A DNA stretch of 64,000 nucleotides, from assembly GCA_021399445.1 (NCBI GenBank), contig JAJTUQ010000002.1:4650001-4714000 (forward strand). The letters are read 5' to 3'. The notes under the pieces were generated by a model that saw nothing but the letters and a program-made list of their open reading frames with translations, searched no databases and was not told the DNA's origin. Within the stretch, counting starts at the first letter, position 1, and each line of letters starts with the position of its first letter. The translations under genes and the position numbers were made by a program. Source of the stretch: Xylogone sp. PMI_703 (Eukaryota; Ascomycota; Leotiomycetes). This document shows, piece after piece, positions 58,475-64,000 of this stretch.

Positions 58475-60648
58475 AGATTAATGTGGGTAAATAACATTGT
58501 AGCCCTTAGGGCATAGAAATGTCAGTGGGAATTAACACATAAATTCGGAGAGCTTTTGCCTCTCTTGTCATATCTACCCCTATCTTGCCTATACACAACA
58601 CTAGCTCACTTACCTGACTCGTTGGCTCAAGCTATTTTTCTTGACACATAAACTATGATATGCATATGCATCGCTTTGCTAAGATACACCCGCCGGAGTA
58701 TTTATCAAGAGGCAGCACTGCTTGTGTACAGACTAAGACCCTGACGTAAGCTCAGGAAAACGACATGTCTTTCTATGAGGGGAGCTAATGCAAAGTCAGC
58801 CTCAGATTAGCTGTTAATGAAGCGGCAGTAAGGGAGCCTAATTTCATATTTTAGCCATGGGTTCGGTGACGTTGAAGGAAAGCCCTTAAGAGTAGCTAAG
58901 ATATGAAACTTTAAGTATTGGAGGAACTCAGAAGACCGGACCAAAAAGCATTAGAACGGGTTTGATTAGCTGAATATTAACTCCGTTGCAGTAAATTCCG
59001 AGTAGTAGCCTTCTAGATTACCCATCCAGATGATAAAAAGCATAGTCATTGCTAGCGCAACACGGCAAGTCTAAGAAAAAGCATGCATGTGTATTACGCT
59101 CTGCATATTACTGGCAGCCAGGACTAGTCAGAGCATGCAATCGGAACGTTCGATCCATTAATTGCGGCTTCGCAGTTCTTAGGATTATCACCAGCTCACA
59201 TGGGATTACTACACCTTTCCGTTCCGATTTCAATGGTTAGATCTGCAAAGCTTACTGCTATGAAGCGGGTAGATAGAGGCGAAACTCCACCTAAAAAGCT
59301 TGCAGAATAAGCTTTTTTTATTTTCTACGACAAATTGAGTCTCAATACCCAAAAGAATAAACATATGACAGTTTGTTCTTTGCAAGGCAATTGCTCCTAT
59401 CTCAATCCAGGCCCGTCATCTTAGGCCTAGATGGTTTCTACCACCTTTCTATCAATCTATGGGCCGCTAATATGGCAGCATCCGGTCAGCTATACTTCCT
59501 TTTTCGAAGCCTAGCTTGCCATATCGGAAGAAATCATCCCGTGATTATATATCGGAAAGTTATTTGACCGGACAAGGACGGGACTGCATGTCCGTCTGCG
59601 TGATGTAAATGTCTCATAAGGCTTATTCAGGAACATGCCTTGACGAGCCACTAGAATTACCAGGCCTTGCTAGCATCTCACTGGATTGGATAGCATATGA
59701 AGAACAAAAAGGACCGGACAGGGTCGAACTCGACTCAATTATTGTCATTCTGAACGAGGGGTATCGTATAGTGACCGGGTAGTGCCTCAACTAGCTACTG
59801 CTATGAGACTTCTCGGCTTTTGGAAGTATCAGAAATCTTTACTTACCTGCTGCTGGATACCTACTTCCATAAATAGGTATTAGCAACCCTCTTCAATATA
59901 ATGTTGCGTTAGGTGATCCGCAGCTTTCAAGCCCACTTTCCCGAACACACCAGGCACACATATGCTTTGTGAATAATAGCCTAAACATAAAAGTACAGAT
60001 CCAGGTTGATAATATGCCGGATCTTTCTATAGCAACATTTTGTCCCTTCTGGACGGAGTAGAAAATACCGTCCTATGTCCGGTTTGTTGCCTATATTAAT
60101 CATCAGCTTATTGATGCAACAATATGTACTTCCCCGAAGGTCTTGCATGGTCAATTGAGTGATTTACCACAGACTCCGCAAGATAAGGCGATAATTGCAA
60201 TGTACGGATGGCTTCATCCCGCAGCTGAGAGCCAGATCTCAAGTCTGTCACTTTTGTAACTGTCACGCTCCATTAACATTGGTGGAATATTGTCACAGAG
60301 TAAGAAAGGCAGTACACTTACGTATATACACGTAATCACAAGACCTAACAATTGATAGATGTTGCATTTCAGACCCGAAAGCGGAGGGAAATTGAAACGG
60401 TACTGCCGACCTGTAGCTATAAGTATGAGCAATCAACCCCCTTTTCTATCCTCATCAGTCAACTCAAACTCATTTCTTCGACAGAGATAAGACATATATA
60501 TAAGCTTTAGGTTCGTACAGGGCCCTTCTCCCATCTCTCAGTCCAAGCAGGACTCATTCCGTCCTGACATAGCCTCGTAAGAATGGGCGCAGAGGTTCAA
60601 GCAATTTCCACGGACTATCACTAACAGTCAAATGTGTAGATCTTCAAA
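58475..60648. other. Intergenic, A/T-rich, about 2.2 kb
   Basis: No open frame above about 70 codons and no domain. The right end holds a TATA-like TATATATAAGC (60495-60505) about 150 bp upstream of the secreted-protein ATG. Confidence 0.5.
60577..60627 (+). other. Probable 5'-UTR intron of the secreted-protein gene
   Basis: GTAAGA donor at 60577 and CACTAACAG branch/acceptor ending at 60627. Removal of 51 nt would leave 21 nt before the ATG at 60649. Confidence 0.5.
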
Positions 60649-60981
60649 ATGGTTGTCTTCAGAACAGTAGCTGTGATCTCAAGCTTAGTCGCCCTTGCTC
60701 ATGCTCAGACATGGAGCCTTGAACTCTTCAACGGCGCAAACTGCGGGGGTTCACCTGCCTTCTCAACTGCTTCAGCCTCTCCTCAAGGCTGCTCCCAACT
60801 GACTAATGGGGGGCCAACATCATTTGATTTTGAAGGAAATGGTGCATTTGCAATCATTGTCTTCACGAGTACTGACTGTACCAACGGCGACGGGCAAGCT
60901 CAGGAGTTCACGGGCGGTTGTGAAACTATCCAACCTGGAGCGTCTTCCAGAGCTATGAGTTTTGAAGTCGTCAACCTATGA
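60649..60981 (+). CDS. Small secreted protein, four cysteines
   Basis: 110 aa with a clear signal peptide (MVVFRTVAVISSLVALAHA, cleavage likely after Ala19), leaving a mature protein of 91 aa. The mature chain starts QTWSLELFNGANCGGSPAF, is rich in Gly, Ser and Thr, and has four Cys (spaced as two pairs: NCGG and GCSQ, DCTN and GCET), enough for two disulfides. The repeated pattern of a beta-strand-like WSLELF/AIIVF segment followed by a Cys suggests a small beta-sandwich, perhaps crystallin-like. Small size, secretion and isolation in an A/T-rich region are features of effectors or cell-wall-associated proteins, but no function can be assigned. A TATA-like box and a probable leader intron lie upstream. 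Confidence 0.8.
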   Translation: MVVFRTVAVISSLVALAHAQTWSLELFNGANCGGSPAFSTASASPQGCSQLTNGGPTSFDFEGNGAFAIIVFTSTDCTNGDGQAQEFTGGCETIQPGASSRAMSFEVVNL

Positions 60982-62127
60982 TTTCTAGATCAGATGCATT
61001 GAACATGCTTATTGGTGGAACTGATACTTTTGTGATTAAGAGGTGTGATGAGAACTCTAGCCTAGAAACATTTCTAGAGATTTTCAGAAAACTCACCTGA
61101 ATATACTTATCCTTTCTCATATGCTGCATTACCTCTACTGTACGTAGGTATTAAGCACCATCCGTGATGCGTAAAGATGAGAATATCTGAAGTAGTCTTT
61201 CTGGGTCATGATCATCAAGTGACTCCTGTTGTCTGTCCTTCATCTACCTTCATCTAAACAAAATAGGGGGCCGTAGCCGAGTTCTTCGGCTAGCTTAACG
61301 AGTATCGCCTAAAGGCTTACTTGAAGAGCGAAAGTATTAATAGATAAAAACAAAAAAGGAAATAAAATGGAAATACATGATACGGAAAATGTTTTAATAA
61401 AGGATTCAAAAGAGGAAGAAAATAGAAGAAAAAAGCAAAAAGTAAAGTCGACGCTCAGCTCGCACACCCCGTCCAAACCACACAACGAATGTAATCCAGC
61501 GCCGCCACACCACGGTGAAGATCTCTCTGCAGAGTGAGGCCTCCCTCAAGAAGTGTTCTTCAATTGCTTAGGGCTCCACCAGCAATCGTGGGTTACCCGC
61601 ACGAGTGGGGAACCACCGCCGTGTTCGAGCCGGGCACTGTTGGTGGTTGCTTTGCAGCAGAGATGGACAAGGCGTTTGCGAGATGGTGAGGCCTTCTCGA
61701 ATTATGACCATTACAGCCGAAGTTGCAAATCTCTTATTTGAACTTATTAATACCCGCAGAATTCCTCGTCCCTTAAGCGAAGTGGTCAGGTGATCACGCG
61801 CCTTACGAGTGATGAGGGGTTGAGCGTGACGCGTTTTCTATTGCATATTATTCATCACCACACTTTCTCCAGCATAGCGACGCCACTGGTTATGAGCTGC
61901 TCAGTGGCGTGGACGCTTTCTTGAGTTTGATATCTAAGGTCCCATCATAACCCATCGGCCTTGTCTGCAGCATCATCGTCCTTGGAGGTCATGAGCCAGT
62001 TGAGCCATCATTACAAGGCACTCTACATACAGGACGTCCACTGAGCCTCAACCATATATTCCTGTCCATTTCATACCAAACGACGGGAAAAGTCTGATAT
62101 TCTCATATCCCGTAGCTTGCAAACATC
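60982..62127. other. Intergenic, about 1.1 kb, possible degraded repeat
   Basis: No supportable gene. A perfect 6-bp hairpin AGCCGA-GTTCT-TCGGCT lies at 61275-61291. The part around 61440-61680 is GC-richer than its flanks and reads like inserted sequence, but I could not name an element. Confidence 0.4.
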
Positions 62128-62616
62128 ATGGCAACTGTCTCAAAATATTTTCAGCCCCTTCAAGAGGGCGAAACCACGACCATGCTCTCAGACAGCAATG
62201 TGGCGGATAACGGCCCACAACTGCAACCCATACCCAACAACAGCCCAGAAGACCTCACACCGTACCTTAAGAAAATCGCCCTCTCGCAAAAGACTCCCTT
62301 CCAAAAACGTGTTCTCACTCTCCTCTGCCAAGTCCCTCGTGGCCAGTATACAACGTACGCTGCCATGGCAAAGCATCTGTCTTCATCTCCCCGAGCCATA
62401 GGCAACGTCATGAAGAATAACCCCTTTGCACCGCAGGTCCCGTGTCACAGGGTACTGGCCAGTGGCGGCGGGATCGGGGGATTTAAAGGAAGCTGGGGAC
62501 GCAAAGGAAAGGAAGGCCTCAACGATGGGAAGAAGAGGGATCTGTTAAGAAGAGAAGGAGTGAAATTCGATGGCAAAGGGAGAGTGCTTGGACGTGTCTG
62601 GGATGATTTTGTCTAA
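62128..62616 (+). CDS. MGT1: O6-alkylguanine-DNA alkyltransferase
   Basis: Suicide DNA-repair enzyme that moves alkyl groups from O6-alkylguanine to its own cysteine, in the nucleus. One exon of 162 aa; the ATG at 62128 is the first of the frame. After a disordered N-terminus (~45 residues) comes TPFQKRVLTLLCQVPRGQYT, then TYAAMAKHLSSSPRAIGNV with the arginine finger and helix-turn-helix, NNPFAPQVPCHRVL with active-site Cys106 in PCHRV, then GGGIGGFKGSW. The cysteine is present, so this is a true alkyltransferase and not an ATL-type protein, in which Trp replaces it. The human-type N-terminal zinc domain is absent, as usual for short fungal/bacterial Ogt-like forms. No intron. Confidence 0.93.
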   Translation: MATVSKYFQPLQEGETTTMLSDSNVADNGPQLQPIPNNSPEDLTPYLKKIALSQKTPFQKRVLTLLCQVPRGQYTTYAAMAKHLSSSPRAIGNVMKNNPFAPQVPCHRVLASGGGIGGFKGSWGRKGKEGLNDGKKRDLLRREGVKFDGKGRVLGRVWDDFV

Positions 62617-63045
62617 GAAATTCACATTAGACAGTTCCAGGGCAGTAGCTAACCTATACCATATCGATATGAAATCCTATCATTATGAAATCGCACTGGG
62701 TGTTCATGATTGCCCTTAAATTGTCCATTTTCTCGAGAATATTTATGTTAACGTTTTCATTTCGTTTTAGTTCATTTCATTAAAGTGGGTGCTAGACAGC
62801 CGTTCAAATATGTCCAATCAACCTCTAGAACGGCAATTAAAATACCGTAGCAGCCATACAAGTAATTAACTAATCTCTAAGCCATCGTAAAGTTGCCCTC
62901 TCACTTTCCTTTTAAATGGTGTAAGATTTCTACTTAGCGTAATCGTCATTTCATCGAACTCATTCCGTCAACCAGTCGCCCTAAAATATTATGACCCCTT
63001 CTGATTTGTATAATTTCACACACAATAACCCCTGGACTCGCAATC
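62617..63045. other. Convergent 3' intergenic region
   Basis: 429 bp, A/T-rich, between the alkyltransferase and glyoxal-oxidase-like genes. Nothing recognised. Confidence 0.5.
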
Positions 63046-64000
63046 TCAGTTGCCAGTCCCTGACTCCACAGGACCCAGACCCGGCTTACTGAAATCTGGA
63101 TATGCTGGCCAGTTACCCAGTCCAGCTGCATCGGCAATTGAACCACCAATACGAATCCAATGAGAAGGTCCCGGTGTTGGTCCATCAAGGACAAATATCT
63201 GGTACCACCCGGGCGGTGCAACATGCACTTTTGGCGGTGCACTAACTGTACAAGTGGCTCCAGTCGCAGAACCAGTGCAGGTCACTGTCAGGAACAGTGT
63301 TCGCTGGCCCATAGAGCTGCCATGGGTAGATGAAACGGCCGCAAGCATGGAAACACGAACGGTAGTCAAATCTCCTGAAGGTATCTTGACACTGTTAAGG
63401 GTCACTGATGCACCATATTCCCAGTCCTTATTGGTTATAGTGAACGAAGGCGGCGTCTTGCCGTTGAGGGTATACGGCGGATTAAAGACTTCAACGCGGT
63501 ATTCCTCTGGATGAACACCGTCTTGTGGATCGGAGCCAGAGACTAGAACACGGCCATCTTGAAGTAGCATTGCCTCAGAATGGTAAAGGCGTGCAACAGT
63601 AGTGTTGGCCATAATCGTCATACGCTGGTTAATTGGCTTGCTGGGGTCATAGAGAACAGCTCCAAGGTTCGGACCCGTGGCGAGACCGAAACCCGCAACG
63701 CCAGCTGTTGCGCCATTGAGTATCAAATAGGTTCCGTCTGGTAGAGCGCACATACATGACATCACACGTTGTGAAGGCATGCGCTCAATTGTCCAAACAG
63801 GTTTCGCAACTTCGGGTTGTGTCGATACACAGTTGTCGATGGCAAGAGCATTTCCATTTGCAGAACCACCACATACCAACACAGTTACTGGATCAGTATA
63901 AGGTGGATATTGTGGAAGCAAAACTGCAGTACCTTCAAGAGGATATGTGCGACCAGCAAGATAATTATTGACTGAGCCAGGGAGATTAGGCAGAGTCCTG
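63046..64000 (-). CDS. Glyoxal oxidase-like copper radical oxidase, C-terminal part (5' end off the window)
   Basis: Extracellular copper-radical oxidase of the glyoxal/galactose oxidase (AA5) group, which oxidises small aldehydes to acids and produces H2O2. About 317 codons are present and the frame is open to the right edge (LAGRTYPLEGTAVLLPQYPP), so the start lies outside. Kelch-type repeats are visible (TVLVCGGSANGN, GTYLILNGATAGVAG, GRVLVSGSDPQDG). The ligand motif ARLYHSEAMLL contains the Tyr-His pair expected for copper, and THGSSMGQR supplies the second His. The C-terminal DUF1929-type domain has VEVFNPPYTLNGKTPPS and VAPPGWYQIFVLDGPTPGPS. The radical Cys and its partner would lie upstream of the window and cannot be checked. 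Confidence 0.9.
   Translation of the reverse strand, partial: RTLPNLPGSVNNYLAGRTYPLEGTAVLLPQYPPYTDPVTVLVCGGSANGNALAIDNCVSTQPEVAKPVWTIERMPSQRVMSCMCALPDGTYLILNGATAGVAGFGLATGPNLGAVLYDPSKPINQRMTIMANTTVARLYHSEAMLLQDGRVLVSGSDPQDGVHPEEYRVEVFNPPYTLNGKTPPSFTITNKDWEYGASVTLNSVKIPSGDLTTVRVSMLAAVSSTHGSSMGQRTLFLTVTCTGSATGATCTVSAPPKVHVAPPGWYQIFVLDGPTPGPSHWIRIGGSIADAAGLGNWPAYPDFSKPGLGPVESGTGN

Noticed and set aside
59809..59860. Resemblance to U2 and U1 snRNA 5' ends (CTTCTCGGCTTTTGG, then ACTTACCTG)
   Set aside because: U2 would need the GTAGTATCTGTTC branch-recognition segment and the Sm site, and U1 would need ATACTTACCTG at its exact 5' end. Neither is present, so this is probably chance or a very degraded fragment.
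61275..61291. Short hairpin as a possible terminator or RNA gene
   Set aside because: Six base pairs alone are common by chance, and no Pol III boxes, T-tract or gene context support a function.
1..64000. CRISPR arrays, prokaryotic mobile elements, rRNA
   Set aside because: No regularly spaced repeats, transposase or reverse-transcriptase frames, or rRNA-like sequence were seen; the DNA is clearly eukaryotic.

Overview
The window reads as nuclear DNA of a filamentous ascomycete (Pezizomycotina). The evidence is short spliceosomal introns (mostly 40-110 nt, GTRNGT donors, CTNAC-type branch points), gene families such as Rav1, Hym1/Mo25, Dad3, HeLo-domain and Zn2Cys6 proteins, and an intron-bearing nuclear tRNA. 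A leotiomycete-type host is my inference from the look of the proteins. No viral, plasmid or prokaryotic sequence was seen. Exon boundaries were joined by eye; each multi-exon model keeps the reading frame through every junction.

Layout. 1-31.6 kb is gene-dense, mostly housekeeping: the 3' part of RAV1 (V-ATPase assembly), an OPT oligopeptide transporter, a conserved-looking unknown, a PDK1/Pkh-type kinase, a mitochondrial-looking SDR, a Swp73/Rsc6 chromatin-remodelling subunit, Hym1/Mo25, PRMT3, an FMN-binding protein, an ABCG half-transporter, a Zn2Cys6 regulator, a HeLo-domain/pseudokinase protein, DASH subunit Dad3 and mitochondrial uS5m. 32.8-35.4 kb holds a small unknown and tRNA (m5U54) methyltransferase Trm2. 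From 35.4 to 51.0 kb lie two gene deserts (about 6 and 9 kb) around one 157-aa intrinsically disordered protein; they are rich in microsatellites and GTAC-containing palindromes. 51.0-56.4 kb encodes a 1602-aa WD40/helical-repeat/disordered protein. The rest has a tRNA-Val(AAC), a small unknown, a small secreted cysteine-containing protein, an O6-alkylguanine-DNA alkyltransferase and the 3' part of a glyoxal-oxidase-like gene that runs off the right edge.

How the genes relate. No metabolic gene cluster is evident. PDK1 and Hym1/Mo25 both belong to AGC/NDR-kinase signalling but are not adjacent or co-regulated in any visible way. The ABCG transporter and Zn2Cys6 regulator are neighbours on the same strand and could be a transporter-regulator pair. 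Several gene pairs are convergent with short 3' gaps (PRMT3/FMN-binding, 116 bp between stops; Dad3/uS5m, 184 bp). The most notable locus is the HeLo-pseudokinase gene, whose architecture parallels that of the necroptosis effector MLKL.
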